From Micromonospora radicis (GTDB lineage: Bacteria; Actinomycetota; Actinomycetes; Mycobacteriales; Micromonosporaceae), in assembly GCF_003583405.1 (NCBI RefSeq), contig NZ_QXEC01000015.1, positions 88,205 through 152,204 of the forward strand: DNA of 64,000 nt, in the 5' to 3' direction. Position numbers and translations under genes: made by a program. Within the stretch, counting starts at the first letter, position 1; each line of letters starts with the position of its first letter. Shown piece by piece: positions 1-7,543 of the stretch. Below the pieces are notes generated by a model. It saw only the letters and a list, made by a program, of their open reading frames with translations. It searched no databases and had not been told where the DNA came from.

Positions 1-2
1 CG

Positions 3-692
3 CAGCGACGGTGGAACCCGTGGCTGGCCAAGCGGGCGTACAGCTACTGGATGTACCAGGCGGTGATCCGCCGGATCCAGAGCCACTTCAACGTGATGAA
101 CTGCATCTCCGGTTCGAACTCCGTCTACCGCACCGAGTTGCTGGACGTGGTGCTGCCCCAGCAGCCGCCGTACATCGTCGACGACACCTACTGGGTGTTG
201 GAGACCCACCGGCGCAACCTCGGCCGGGTCGTCTACGCGCCCCGCGCGCTGGCGCACCTGCAGGATCCGACCAACCTACGGGACTGGTACCGGCAGAACC
301 TGCGCTGGATGTGGGGCACCTTCCAGGGCGTCATCGGCCACCGGGTCGGCCGGCAGGCCAGCCGCTTCGACTACGCGTACGGCCTGCTGATGCTGCACTG
401 GCTGCTGTACGTGGCCGGCGGCCCGCTGACCCTCTGGCTACTCGCCAGCGCCGGCCCCGGGCTGCTGCCCGGACTGCTGTTCATGCTGGCCGGACAGGGG
501 ATCTGGGTGACCCTCGCGGCGTGGCGACTACGCCACCCGCAGTTGCCGCTCTTCCTCCCCGTGATCGTCGTCGCCGACCTGCTGTACCGGGTGATCCTGG
601 TGCACGCCCTGGTGAAGGCGATCCGGCAGCCGACGGTCGACCGCTGCGTCTGGGACTCCCCGGCGCGCATCGCCGTGGGCACGACCCGGTGA
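3..692 (+). CDS. GT2 family processive glycosyltransferase, C-terminal part (5' end outside window)
   Basis: The reading frame is already open at the window edge, upstream of the ATG at 51, so this is the 3' part of a longer gene. The visible protein has the acidic VDDTYW segment and the QNLRW motif, which matches the Q-x-x-R-W signature of membrane-bound processive GT2 enzymes (cellulose, hyaluronan or chitin synthase-like). Hydrophobic helices follow (roughly LLMLHWLLYVAGG, GLLPGLLFMLAG, LPVIVVADLLY), as expected for the C-terminal membrane part that holds the growing polysaccharide. The likely role is polymerising or transferring a sugar from a nucleotide sugar at the inner face of the membrane. 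The polymer cannot be told from this fragment. It ends 13 bases before a tiny sorting-signal peptide, with which it may be co-transcribed. Confidence 0.85.
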   Translation, partial: QRRWNPWLAKRAYSYWMYQAVIRRIQSHFNVMNCISGSNSVYRTELLDVVLPQQPPYIVDDTYWVLETHRRNLGRVVYAPRALAHLQDPTNLRDWYRQNLRWMWGTFQGVIGHRVGRQASRFDYAYGLLMLHWLLYVAGGPLTLWLLASAGPGLLPGLLFMLAGQGIWVTLAAWRLRHPQLPLFLPVIVVADLLYRVILVHALVKAIRQPTVDRCVWDSPARIAVGTTR

Positions 693-705
693 GGGAGGTG
701 AGAAC

Positions 706-846
706 ATGTCCGCGCATCAGGACCTCCCACTGACCGGTGCCTCGACGGCCGCCGTCGGCCTGGTCGGCAGCATCCTGCTGGGCCTCGGTGCCCTGCTGGT
801 GACCGTCGCCGGCTGGGGCGCCAAGACCCGCCGCAAACTCGGCTGA
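706..846 (+). CDS. 46-aa peptide consisting almost only of an LPXTG-type sorting signal
   Basis: The ATG at 706 follows a good ribosome site (GAGGGAGGTGAGAAC). The peptide begins MSAHQDLPLTGAS, so an LPLTG motif lies at residues 7-11. It is followed by a hydrophobic segment of about 25 residues (AVGLVGSILLGLGALLV) and a basic tail (KTRRKLG). That is the complete three-part architecture of a sortase-processed cell wall sorting signal, but with no exported domain and no separate signal peptide in front. Coding potential is supported by the ribosome site, codon bias and tight spacing behind the glycosyltransferase. Function is unknown. It might be a wall-anchored micropeptide, a sortase substrate or decoy, or the last remnant of a surface protein gene. 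Confidence 0.7.
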   Translation: MSAHQDLPLTGASTAAVGLVGSILLGLGALLVTVAGWGAKTRRKLG

Positions 847-890
847 TCCCGCCTCCGCCGGCATCCATCGGCGGGGAAACCGCAACGGTA

Positions 891-920
891 CGGCCGCCGG
901 CACGACACCACCGGCGGCCG
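891..920. terminator. Perfect 10-bp hairpin, likely terminator
   Basis: Arms CGGCCGCCGG (891-900) and CCGGCGGCCG (911-920) pair perfectly around a 10-base loop. It lies 45 bases after the LPLTG peptide and before the convergent DUF1416 gene. There is no T tract, which is usual for high-GC actinobacterial terminators. Confidence 0.55.
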
Positions 921-1086
921 TCACCAACCCGCCGTCACGGCGAAGTGGCGGCGTGCCGGACGGGAGAAGTCCGCCATCCCACCGAAACCGAGTTGATCAA
1001 CTTGGCGGCGGGAAGCCGGGAACGGCTCGTGGCCCGCATCCACCGCAGGGCGGGGACACGGGCCACGTGGCCGATCGGAGTGTGGG

Positions 1087-1410
1087 TCAGTCGGCGACCG
1101 TGAGGGTCACCTCGGTGATGCCCCGGCCGGCGGTCACCGCGACGTCCCCGTTGCCGTGCCGGGACAGCGCCCGCAGGGTCCAGGTGCCCGGCGCGGCGAA
1201 GAACCGGAACTGGCCGGCGGGAGAGGTCACCACCTCGGCGGTGAACTCACCGGTCGAGTCGAGCAGCCGGACGTACGCGCCCGGCACCGCCTCGCCCTGC
1301 CCGGAGTGGACGACGCCGGTGATGACGGTCTCCTTCTCCAGGTCGATGCCGGCGGGCAGCGGGGCGGCCTGGTCCGGGGCCGCGCAACCGGCGGCGGTGG
1401 GTGCGGTCAT
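1087..1410 (-). CDS. DUF1416 protein paired with sulfurtransferase (SseC-like)
   Basis: This is a small protein of about 107 residues with a carboxypeptidase-regulatory-like beta-sandwich look (VITGVVHSGQGEAVPGAYVRL, then SPAGQFRFFAAPGTWTLR). It matches the DUF1416 family, which in actinobacteria sits directly behind CysA-type thiosulfate sulfurtransferases (the mycobacterial SseC proteins). The ATG at 1410 is preferred over an in-frame start 24 bases upstream because GGGGGAGG sits 6 bases before it. The upstream gene's stop codon ends at 1412, so the two genes are almost contiguous and likely translationally coupled. The family has no established catalytic role. A part in sulfur transfer or cysteine metabolism is inferred from the constant neighbour. 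Confidence 0.85.
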   Translation of the reverse strand: MTAPTAAGCAAPDQAAPLPAGIDLEKETVITGVVHSGQGEAVPGAYVRLLDSTGEFTAEVVTSPAGQFRFFAAPGTWTLRALSRHGNGDVAVTAGRGITEVTLTVAD

Positions 1411-1411
1411 C

Positions 1412-2260
1412 TCAGGCCTCCCCCGGCTCGTCACCGAGCGCGATCGGCACGCCGATCAGCGAGCCGTACTCGGTCCAGGATCCGTCGTAGTTCTTCACGT
1501 TGCGGTGGCCGAGCAGCTCCTGGAGCACGAACCAGCTGTGCGAGGAGCGCTCGCCGATCCGGCAGTACGCGATGGTCTCCTTGCCGTCGTCCAGGCCCGC
1601 CTCGCCGTAGAGCTTGCGCAGCTCGTCGTCGGACTTGAAGGTGCCGTCCTCGTTGGCCGCCTTCGACCACGGCACGCTGATCGCGGTCGGGATGTGGCCG
1701 CCGCGCTGCGCCTGCTCCTGCGGCAGGTGGGCGGGGGCGAGCAGGCGGCCGGCGTACTCGTCGGGGCTGCGCACGTCGACCAGGTTCTTGGTGCCGATCG
1801 CGGCGACGACCTCGTCCCGGAAGGCCCGGATGCTGTTGTCCGGCTCGCTCGCGACGTACTGGGTGGCCGGTCGGGTCACCGCGTCCTTGACCAGCGGCCG
1901 GGCGTCCAGCTCCCACTTCTTGCGGCCACCGTCGAGTAGCTTGACGTCACCGTGGCCGTAGAGCTTGAAGTACCAGTACGCGTACGCGGCGAACCAGTTG
2001 TTGTTGCCGCCGTAGAGGATGACGGTGTCGTCGTTGCTGATGCCCCGCTCGGACAGCAGCGCCTCGAACTGGGACTTGTTGACGAAGTCCCGGCGGATCG
2101 GGTCCTGCAGGTCGGTCTTCCAGTCGAGCTTGATGGCACCGGCGATGTGGCCGGTGTCGTAGGCCGAGGTGTCCTCGTCGACCTCGACGAAGACGACGCC
2201 CGGGGCGTCGAGGTTCTTCTCGGCCCAGTCGGCCGAGACGAGTGCGGTGTCGCGACTCAT
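1412..2260 (-). CDS. Thiosulfate sulfurtransferase (two rhodanese domains)
   Basis: The 282-aa protein has two tandem rhodanese domains. The N-terminal, inactive one covers about residues 8-130. The C-terminal one covers about 150-275 and holds the active-site loop AYCRIGERSSHSW. The loop CRIGER fits the thiosulfate-type CRxGxR signature, not the CG(S/T)GVT loop of mercaptopyruvate sulfurtransferases. The enzyme moves sulfane sulfur from thiosulfate onto its cysteine and then to an acceptor such as cyanide or a thiol, in the cytoplasm. It resembles mycobacterial CysA2/CysA3. The start at 2260 is supported by an AGGGAG site 8 bases upstream. A cysteine-rich leader peptide and a hairpin lie upstream, so expression is probably attenuated by cysteine supply. 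Confidence 0.92.
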   Translation of the reverse strand: MSRDTALVSADWAEKNLDAPGVVFVEVDEDTSAYDTGHIAGAIKLDWKTDLQDPIRRDFVNKSQFEALLSERGISNDDTVILYGGNNNWFAAYAYWYFKLYGHGDVKLLDGGRKKWELDARPLVKDAVTRPATQYVASEPDNSIRAFRDEVVAAIGTKNLVDVRSPDEYAGRLLAPAHLPQEQAQRGGHIPTAISVPWSKAANEDGTFKSDDELRKLYGEAGLDDGKETIAYCRIGERSSHSWFVLQELLGHRNVKNYDGSWTEYGSLIGVPIALGDEPGEA

Positions 2261-2441
2261 CAGATCACTCCCTGGTGAGGATGGATGGTGAGCCAGCGCG
2301 CGGAGGTTGGTGGAGGTCGAGATGTCGCACCACGCGCGGGACCCATAGCTAGGAACGGATCACGGGTTTGTGCGACGGCGCCGCTGCCGGGCGTCCGGTG
2401 GGGTGCACCGGGATGTAGGTACGCGAACCCCGAGTGCCGAT

Positions 2442-2456
2442 GGCCGCTAGGCGGCC
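2442..2456 (-). promoter_or_regulatory. Hairpin between Cys leader peptide and sulfurtransferase gene
   Basis: GGCCGC and GCGGCC pair perfectly around a 3-base loop, beginning 17 bases after the leader peptide stop codon on the minus strand. It could be part of an attenuator structure that responds to ribosome position on the leader. The assignment is positional; no alternative pairing was computed. Confidence 0.4.
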
Positions 2457-2472
2457 CGAGACAGCCCCGCCG

Positions 2473-2550
2473 TCAGATGACGGAGCGACACAGGCAGGTG
2501 GCCACGCGGCACAGGTCGACCGCGCGCCGTTTGGTGAGGAGCGTCCCCAT
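2473..2550 (-). CDS. 25-aa cysteine-rich leader peptide
   Basis: This small ORF begins ATGGGGACGCTC at 2550 and ends with TGA at 2473. The peptide starts MGTLLTKRRAVDL and then carries three cysteines in a C-x(4)-C-x-C pattern (CRVATCLC). A TAGGCT -10 box lies exactly 7 bases before the ATG, so the mRNA probably begins at the start codon itself. It sits 212 bases upstream of the thiosulfate sulfurtransferase gene on the same strand. Short leaderless cysteine-containing ORFs upstream of sulfur-metabolism genes are known in mycobacteria and streptomycetes as cysteine-responsive attenuators, and this matches that pattern closely. The likely role is cis-regulatory: ribosome stalling on Cys codons when charged tRNA-Cys is scarce. 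Confidence 0.8.
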   Translation of the reverse strand: MGTLLTKRRAVDLCRVATCLCRSVI

Positions 2551-2557
2551 GGCAGCG

Positions 2558-2563
2558 AGCCTA
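2558..2563 (-). promoter_or_regulatory. -10 box of the leader/sulfurtransferase operon
   Basis: TAGGCT on the minus strand, 7 bases upstream of the leader peptide ATG, fits the actinobacterial TANNNT -10 consensus with transcription starting at the start codon. No good -35 box is visible. Confidence 0.55.
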
Positions 2564-2621
2564 ACAGCCATCCCAGATTTCTCCACCGGGCCGACCAGCA
2601 TCCGGGACGCTGATCCCGAGC

Positions 2622-3407
2622 TCAGCCGACCGAGTTAATCGGGACGTCCCGCGCGTCGGCGGTCACCGCGAGCCCCTCGGGTCGGGGGACGACCTCGCGG
2701 ACGGTGAGCTGCAAGGGCAGTTCCGGGAGCGGCACGTCGACCGAGATGCTGCGGGCGAAGTTGTTGAGCAGGGTGCGGGCCAACGGCGCGGCGGGCAGCC
2801 CCTCGGCGTTCAGGTCGTCGAAGCGCAGCGCGATCTGGCCCTGGTCACCGACGACGATGTCGGCGGTGCCGGTCACCGTGAGCCGCTGGCCGAGGATGTC
2901 CACCGGCGCGGTGACCGCGAGCTGTCCGTCCCGCTCGCCGAGGGTCAGCCCCTCCCGGTCGAGCAGCGCCGCGAGGCTCTGGTAGCTGATGGTGGCGGTG
3001 CCGTTGACCGTCTCGGCCACCACGTCGCCCTGACCCGAGCGGAGGGTGTCCAGGGAGGCCCGCACGTTGCGGGCGTCCACGTCGAGGTTGGGCAGGGAGA
3101 CCACGTCGCCCTGGACCGCGCCCTGCACGTCGCGCATCCTGATCGTGATCCGCTCGTACCGGCCGTCGATCACCTGGGTCAGGAACGGGAAGCCGCCCAC
3201 CTCGACCTCCGGCGGTGCGGACTGCGCGCCCTGCCGGTTCACCTGCTCGCGGACCTCGTCGGCGATGGTACTGGCGGCCACGCTGGCCGCCACCCGGTCG
3301 GCGACCACGAGCAGCCCGGCGAGGACCAGCAGCAGCACTACGAACCCGAACAGCACCTTGCGCCCCCTACGCCGGGGTCGCGGTCCGTACGCCTGCTCGT
3401 GGTCCAC
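2622..3407 (-). CDS. LmeA-type (DUF2993) phospholipid-binding protein
   Basis: The protein is about 261 residues with an N-terminal basic patch (RPRRRGRK), one membrane segment (VLFGFVVLLLVLAGLLVV), and an extracytoplasmic DUF2993 domain (for example EVEVGGFPFLTQVIDGRYERI and the ADIVV/DLNAEGLP strands). Mycobacterial LmeA of this family binds phospholipids in the periplasm and supports lipomannan mannan elongation; a related envelope-lipid role is inferred here. The GTG at 3407 is chosen over the ATG at 3482 because a consensus AGGAGG lies 4 bases upstream of the GTG, and the extra N-terminal residues are unlike the family. Confidence 0.82.
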   Translation of the reverse strand: MDHEQAYGPRPRRRGRKVLFGFVVLLLVLAGLLVVADRVAASVAASTIADEVREQVNRQGAQSAPPEVEVGGFPFLTQVIDGRYERITIRMRDVQGAVQGDVVSLPNLDVDARNVRASLDTLRSGQGDVVAETVNGTATISYQSLAALLDREGLTLGERDGQLAVTAPVDILGQRLTVTGTADIVVGDQGQIALRFDDLNAEGLPAAPLARTLLNNFARSISVDVPLPELPLQLTVREVVPRPEGLAVTADARDVPINSVG

Positions 3408-3512
3408 GCCGCCTCCTGTGCTGTCGTACGCCGGTGTCGCCGACCCGGCGCACCGTTGGTACCCGAAGTCCGGATCACTCAACCACCGCTCGGAAACTGC
3501 GGCGGCACCCGG

Positions 3513-4538
3513 TCAGAGCAGTAGCCGGCACATCACGTACGCGGCCGCTGCCGCCAGCGCGAAGCCGCCGAGCGGCCCCTGCACGTGCCGGGCCGCCCAC
3601 ACGGTCGGCAGTTCGCCCGCCATCAGCCGGCCCGCCTCGGCGTAGCTGACGGCCAGATCGGCCAGCACCGCGACGACCGCCGCGACCAGGCCGAGGATCG
3701 CCGCCCGGGTCGGTGTGAACGGGGTGACCAGGTAGCTGCCGAGGAGGGCGCTGACCAGCGTGCCGACCATCGCACCGCCGACCACGCCCACCGCTCCCCG
3801 CGGCACCTGTGGCGCGAGCCGGGGCCAGGCGGCGACGGCGTCGGCCACCCGGGCCACGGCGAGCGCGACCCCGCTCGCGGTAAGGCAGACGGCGATGGCC
3901 TGGGTACCAGCCGGGAGCCGGCTGAGCACGAGGAGGGTGGCGAAGGCGACCACCCCGAACACGATGGTGGTCGTGGTGCGCAGCGAGTCGGTCACCCGGA
4001 CCCGGTCGACCCGGCGGACCAACTGGCCGAGCACGGCGACGAGCACCCCGCCGATCGCGACGTAGAACAGCGGGCCCAACCGCGGCTCGGCGGTCCGGAT
4101 GGCCACCGTGTCGGCCACCAGTGCGGCCACCGCGCCCACTCCGAGCACCACGGCCAGGGCCGGCGGCCGGGTCACCATCGTCCAGGTCAGCACGAACAGC
4201 AGCTGCACGGTGAGCACCACGGCGGTGAACGGCAGCCGGTGCCCGGGACTGGCGGAGTGCGCGCCGAGCACCAGGCCGAGGCCGAGCAGCGCGGCGAATC
4301 CGCCGATGAGGAGCGAGAGTTGGCGGCGTACCTCGACCGGAGGTTCGGTCTCCTCCTCGTCGACACCGTCGAGCGCGTCGTCGGACCGGCGCGGCGAACC
4401 GCCGCGGCGCAGCCGTCGCGGGCCACGCCGTTCGTCGGTGTCCACGGCCGGACCGGAGGGCGGCACCGTACCGTCCGCCGGGGGCGGGTCGTCGGTCCAC
4501 GGGTCGCGGCCGGTCTCGGGCGAGCTGGAGGGAAACAC
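3513..4538 (-). CDS. Polytopic membrane protein of unknown function
   Basis: This is a protein of about 341 residues. The first 80 are disordered, acidic and Pro-rich (TDDPPPADGTVPP, DGVDEEETEPP). About eight hydrophobic helices follow (for example LSLLIGGFAALLGLGLVLG, ALAVVLGVGAVAALVAD, AILGLVAAVVAVLADLAVSY). No catalytic motif is recognised. The GTG at 4538 has a CACGAT -10-like box 6 bases before it, which favours it over the ATG at 4565. It is divergent from glnR with about 250 bases between. I do not recognise the family beyond a conserved actinobacterial membrane protein. Confidence 0.7.
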   Translation of the reverse strand: MFPSSSPETGRDPWTDDPPPADGTVPPSGPAVDTDERRGPRRLRRGGSPRRSDDALDGVDEEETEPPVEVRRQLSLLIGGFAALLGLGLVLGAHSASPGHRLPFTAVVLTVQLLFVLTWTMVTRPPALAVVLGVGAVAALVADTVAIRTAEPRLGPLFYVAIGGVLVAVLGQLVRRVDRVRVTDSLRTTTTIVFGVVAFATLLVLSRLPAGTQAIAVCLTASGVALAVARVADAVAAWPRLAPQVPRGAVGVVGGAMVGTLVSALLGSYLVTPFTPTRAAILGLVAAVVAVLADLAVSYAEAGRLMAGELPTVWAARHVQGPLGGFALAAAAAYVMCRLLL

Positions 4539-4667
4539 CCACCGATCGTGCCAGACCGACCGCAAATCGCGGGTCTCCCCGTTTCCACGACGTTAAAACC
4601 TGCGCCATGATCAGGGGCAGATGGGGCAAACGGTAAATCACACCCGGGCTCGGCTGGGGCAATCGGT

Positions 4668-4673
4668 TACGCT
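4668..4673 (+). promoter_or_regulatory. Possible -10 box for glnR
   Basis: TACGCT fits TANNNT and would give a 5' leader of about 110 bases before the glnR GTG. No clear -35 box is present. The rest of the 4539-4789 divergent region shows nothing else I can name. Confidence 0.3.
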
Positions 4674-4789
4674 CAACCCGAAACCCGCCCGTCAGCGACG
4701 CCGGGACCCACGGAAGTTCCCAGCGCACACTCGCATGGAGTGCTGCTGGTCGCGCGCGGCCGCATCGGGCCGCCGGGACGGAGGTAATC

Positions 4790-5530
4790 GTGGAGATCCT
4801 GCTGCTGGTGACCGCACGGGCAGGCGAACCATCCGCAGTACTGCCGGCACTGGACCTGTTGCCGCACTCGGTGCGTACCGCTCCCCGTGACGTCCGCACC
4901 CTGGTCGCCGGCCCGAGCCCGGACGCCGTGCTGGTCGACGCCCGCTCCGAGCTGAGCGAGGCCCGGGCGACCTGCCGGATGCTGCACGCCACCGGGCTGG
5001 GCGTACCGCTGGTGGCGGTGGTCACCGAGGCCGGCCTGATCGCCTTGAACGCCGACTGGGGCGTCGACGACGTCATCCTCGCCTCCGCCGGCCCGGCCGA
5101 GGTCGAGGCCCGGCTGCGGCTCGCGGTCGGCCGGCTCAGTAACGCGACCGCCGGCGCCGGCGGCTCCATCCGGGCCGGCGAGCTGATGATCGACCCGGAC
5201 ACCTACGCCGCGAAGCTCAAGGGCCGCCCGCTCGACCTCACCTACAAGGAGTTCGAGCTGCTGAAGTTCCTCGCCCAGCACCCGGGCCGGGTGTTCACCC
5301 GGGACCAGCTGCTGCGCGAGGTCTGGGGGTACGACTACTTCGGCGGCACCCGGACGGTCGACGTGCACGTTCGGCGGCTGCGGGCCAAGCTCGGTTCGGA
5401 GTACGAGTCGATGATCGGCACGGTGCGTCAGGTGGGCTACAAGTTCGTCGTACCGTCGTCGCGGTCGGCGCTGGCCGACTCCGCCGAGGCCGTTTCGCTG
5501 CCGGTGCGAGCCCTCACCGTCGAGGGGTAA
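4790..5530 (+). CDS. glnR: Orphan OmpR-family nitrogen regulator GlnR
   Basis: The 246-aa protein has a receiver-like domain (1-115) and a winged-helix DNA-binding domain (about 130-230: LTYKEFELLKFLAQHPGRVF, then VDVHVRRLRAKLG). The receiver has features of GlnR: VLPALDLL, VLVDAR with Asp50, TEAGLIALNADWGVDD and AGPAEVEARLRLA. It lacks the usual acidic pocket, which fits the atypical, phosphorylation-independent GlnR type. GlnR is the global nitrogen regulator in actinobacteria, controlling glnA, amtB, nir and others. The start is GTG at 4790, with GGACGGAGG 5 bases upstream. The order glnR, then mshD, then pit/DUF47 recalls the conserved streptomycete neighbourhood. A C-terminal tail of about 20 residues extends past the family core. 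Confidence 0.85.
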   Translation: MEILLLVTARAGEPSAVLPALDLLPHSVRTAPRDVRTLVAGPSPDAVLVDARSELSEARATCRMLHATGLGVPLVAVVTEAGLIALNADWGVDDVILASAGPAEVEARLRLAVGRLSNATAGAGGSIRAGELMIDPDTYAAKLKGRPLDLTYKEFELLKFLAQHPGRVFTRDQLLREVWGYDYFGGTRTVDVHVRRLRAKLGSEYESMIGTVRQVGYKFVVPSSRSALADSAEAVSLPVRALTVEG

Positions 5531-5604
5531 TTTCCTATATGCCCCTTTTGGGCAACTCGTGAGTCTTATGGTGACTGCCGAGTTGGCCAGCGGGAGGGGC
5601 AGCG

Positions 5605-6474
5605 GTGGGCGGTTACCACGGGGGCACGGTACGGGTAGTCGGCATCATCACGTTTGTGGTGTCGGCGGTGCTCGGCTCGGCGTACCTGCTCGGCCGGGGC
5701 CTGGTGCCCGATCCCCCCGGCAACGGCTCCACCGTCGTCACGGGCGCCGACCATCCGGAGTACGCCGACCAGTCGGCGCCCTCCCCGGCCGAGGCCAGCC
5801 CCAGCCACGCCCCCGACCTGCAACCGGGCGGGCCGGACCAGCCCGACGGGCAGACGCAGGATCCGAACTTCGGGCCGATGGGCACCCGGGTCAGCACCGG
5901 CACCGGCGAGGTGGCCCTCACCTTCGACGACGGGCCCAACCCGGACTACACCCCGCAGGTTCTCGCGATCCTGCGTCAATACCACGTCACGGCCACCTTC
6001 TGCGTGGTCGGCCAGAACGCCCAGGCGTACCCCTGGCTGATCCAGCAGATCGTCGCCGAAGGGCACACGCTGTGCAACCACAGCTGGGACCACGACGTGG
6101 CGCTGGGCAGCCGGTCGCCCGACCGGATCCGGGACGACCTGCTGCGCACCAACGCCGCCATTCGGGCGGCGGTGCCCGACGCGCCGATCGCCTGGTACCG
6201 GCAGCCCGGCGGCGCCTGGACCTACCCGGTCATCTCCGTCTCCCGCGAGTTGGGCATGACGCCCCTGCACTGGACGCTGGACCCGTCGGATTGGCGGGCC
6301 CCCGGCGCGACTCCGATCGCCACGGCGGTGGTCGACGGGGCGCGACCCGGATCGATCGTCCTGCTGCACGATGCCGGCGGCGACCGGCAGGGCACCGTGA
6401 ACGCGCTGTACCGGATCCTGCCGGAGCTGGCCGGCACGTTCGACCTCCAGGCGCTGCCGCAGCGGGGAATGTGA
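5605..6474 (+). CDS. Polysaccharide deacetylase (NodB domain), membrane-anchored
   Basis: The protein has 289 aa. Residues 10-30 form one membrane segment (VVGIITFVVSAVLGSAYLL), followed by a Pro/Asp-rich linker to about residue 95 and then the NodB domain. Motif 1 is TFDDGP at 106-111, motif 2 is NHSWDH with metal-binding His159 and His163, and motif 3 is WYRQPGGAW. These mark a CE4 metal-dependent de-N-acetylase acting outside the membrane on peptidoglycan or another N-acetylated glycan. The start is GTG at 5605 behind GGGAGGGG. A second start is possible, but the membrane segment supports this one. Confidence 0.88.
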   Translation: MGGYHGGTVRVVGIITFVVSAVLGSAYLLGRGLVPDPPGNGSTVVTGADHPEYADQSAPSPAEASPSHAPDLQPGGPDQPDGQTQDPNFGPMGTRVSTGTGEVALTFDDGPNPDYTPQVLAILRQYHVTATFCVVGQNAQAYPWLIQQIVAEGHTLCNHSWDHDVALGSRSPDRIRDDLLRTNAAIRAAVPDAPIAWYRQPGGAWTYPVISVSRELGMTPLHWTLDPSDWRAPGATPIATAVVDGARPGSIVLLHDAGGDRQGTVNALYRILPELAGTFDLQALPQRGM

Positions 6475-6510
6475 GCCGGCACCTGTTCCCCCGGCCAGCG
6501 CCGATGCCGA

Positions 6511-6516
6511 TACCGT
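6511..6516 (+). promoter_or_regulatory. -10 box of the mshD transcription unit
   Basis: TACCGT lies 7 bases before the ATG at 6524, which implies a leaderless transcript starting in the small ORF in front of mshD. Confidence 0.45.
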
Positions 6517-6523
6517 GATGGCG

Positions 6524-6583
6524 ATGAGCGAGCAGAACCCCCGGCCAGCGGCCGACGCGCAGCACCGGCGAGTACCGGCATGA
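6524..6583 (+). CDS. Possible 19-aa leaderless upstream ORF coupled to mshD
   Basis: ATG at 6524 follows TACCGT by 7 bases. The ORF (MSEQNPRPAADAQ and on) ends with TGA at 6581, overlapping the mshD ATG in an ATGA junction. mshD itself has no clear ribosome site directly upstream, so translation of this short ORF may deliver ribosomes to it. It is very short and could be chance; an in-frame ATG also exists at 6518. Confidence 0.4.
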   Translation: MSEQNPRPAADAQHRRVPA

Positions 6584-7506
6584 GCAGTACGGAGCCGACC
6601 GGCGACCAGGTCAGCCGCGCGAACCGGCTCGGCCCGGCGGAGAGCGCCGACGTTCTCGCCCTGGTCCGGGCGGCCGGCGACGCGGACGGCGCGGACCCGG
6701 TCGACGAACACGTCCTGTTCCGCCTCCGCGACGAACAGGCGCCCGCGATCCACCTGCTCGCCCGCGCCGACGACGGAACGCTGACCGGGTACGCGCATCT
6801 GGACACCACCGATCCCGCGAACGGCGTCGAGGTGGCGTTGGTGGTGCACCCGGCGTACCGGCGGCGGGGCAGCGGGCGGGCGCTGGCCCGAGGCGTACTC
6901 GCCGCCGCCACCGGCCCGCTGCGCGGCTGGGCCCACGGCGACCATCCCTCGGCCGCGGCCCTGGCCGTGGACCTCGGCTTCCGCCGCGCCCGCGTGCTCT
7001 GGCAGCTGCGCCGCCCGCTCACCGCACCGTCGTCCGACCCGCGCCTGCCCGACGGGGTGACGCTGCGCGCGTTCCGACCCGGCGAGGACGACGCGGCCTG
7101 GCTGGCGTTGAACGCCCGGGCCTTCGCCGACCACCCGGAGCAGGGCCGGTGGACCGCCGACGACCTGCGGGTCCGGCTCGCCGAGCCGTGGTTCGACCCG
7201 GCGGGCTTCCTGCTCGCCGTCGAGCCGGCGACCGGTCGGCTGCTCGGCTTCCACTGGACGAAGGTGCACGAGCGCCCCGGCTCGGCCCGCATCGGCGAGG
7301 TGTACGTACTCGGCGTGGACCCCTCCGCGCACGGCGGTGGGCTCGGCCGGGCGTTGACCACGGCCGGGCTCGCGTACCTGCGGGAACGGCGTGGACTGGA
7401 CCGGGTGATGCTCTACGTGGACGAGTCGAACACCGCCGCGGTGGCGCTCTACGAGCGGCTCGGTTTCGCCCGCTGGTCCGCCCACGTGAACTACCAACTC
7501 GACTGA
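6580..7506 (+). CDS. mshD: Mycothiol synthase MshD
   Basis: The 308-aa protein has two tandem GNAT domains. The N-terminal one (about 20-145) contains VALVVHPAYRRRGSGRAL. The C-terminal one (about 150-308) has EVYVLGVDPSAHGGGLGRAL and the tail YVDESNTAAVALYERLGFAR, typical of MshD. The enzyme transfers acetyl from acetyl-CoA to Cys-GlcN-Ins, the last step of mycothiol synthesis, in the cytoplasm. The length equals the family norm. A Q/R-rich GNAT acceptor loop is kept in both halves. It starts inside the stop of a short upstream ORF (ATGA) and is followed by a strong hairpin facing a convergent Nudix gene. Confidence 0.93.
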   Translation: MSSTEPTGDQVSRANRLGPAESADVLALVRAAGDADGADPVDEHVLFRLRDEQAPAIHLLARADDGTLTGYAHLDTTDPANGVEVALVVHPAYRRRGSGRALARGVLAAATGPLRGWAHGDHPSAAALAVDLGFRRARVLWQLRRPLTAPSSDPRLPDGVTLRAFRPGEDDAAWLALNARAFADHPEQGRWTADDLRVRLAEPWFDPAGFLLAVEPATGRLLGFHWTKVHERPGSARIGEVYVLGVDPSAHGGGLGRALTTAGLAYLRERRGLDRVMLYVDESNTAAVALYERLGFARWSAHVNYQLD

Positions 7507-7511
7507 ACCGG

Positions 7512-7543
7512 CCGGGCCGGACGCGGGATCCGGTCCGGCCCGG
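7512..7543. terminator. Bidirectional terminator between mshD and Nudix gene
   Basis: CCGGGCCGGAC (7512-7522) and GTCCGGCCCGG (7533-7543) form a perfect 11-bp stem with a 10-base loop. It fills the whole gap between the two convergent stop codons, so it probably serves both genes. Confidence 0.75.

Noticed and set aside
4664..4684. GlnR binding box upstream of glnR (GTTAC and GAAAC)
   Set aside because: The half-sites are 9 bases apart instead of the consensus 6, so autoregulation cannot be claimed from this.
3475..5202. 575-aa minus-strand reading frame
   Set aside because: It runs antisense through glnR and off-frame through the membrane protein gene; no domain and shadow-like composition.
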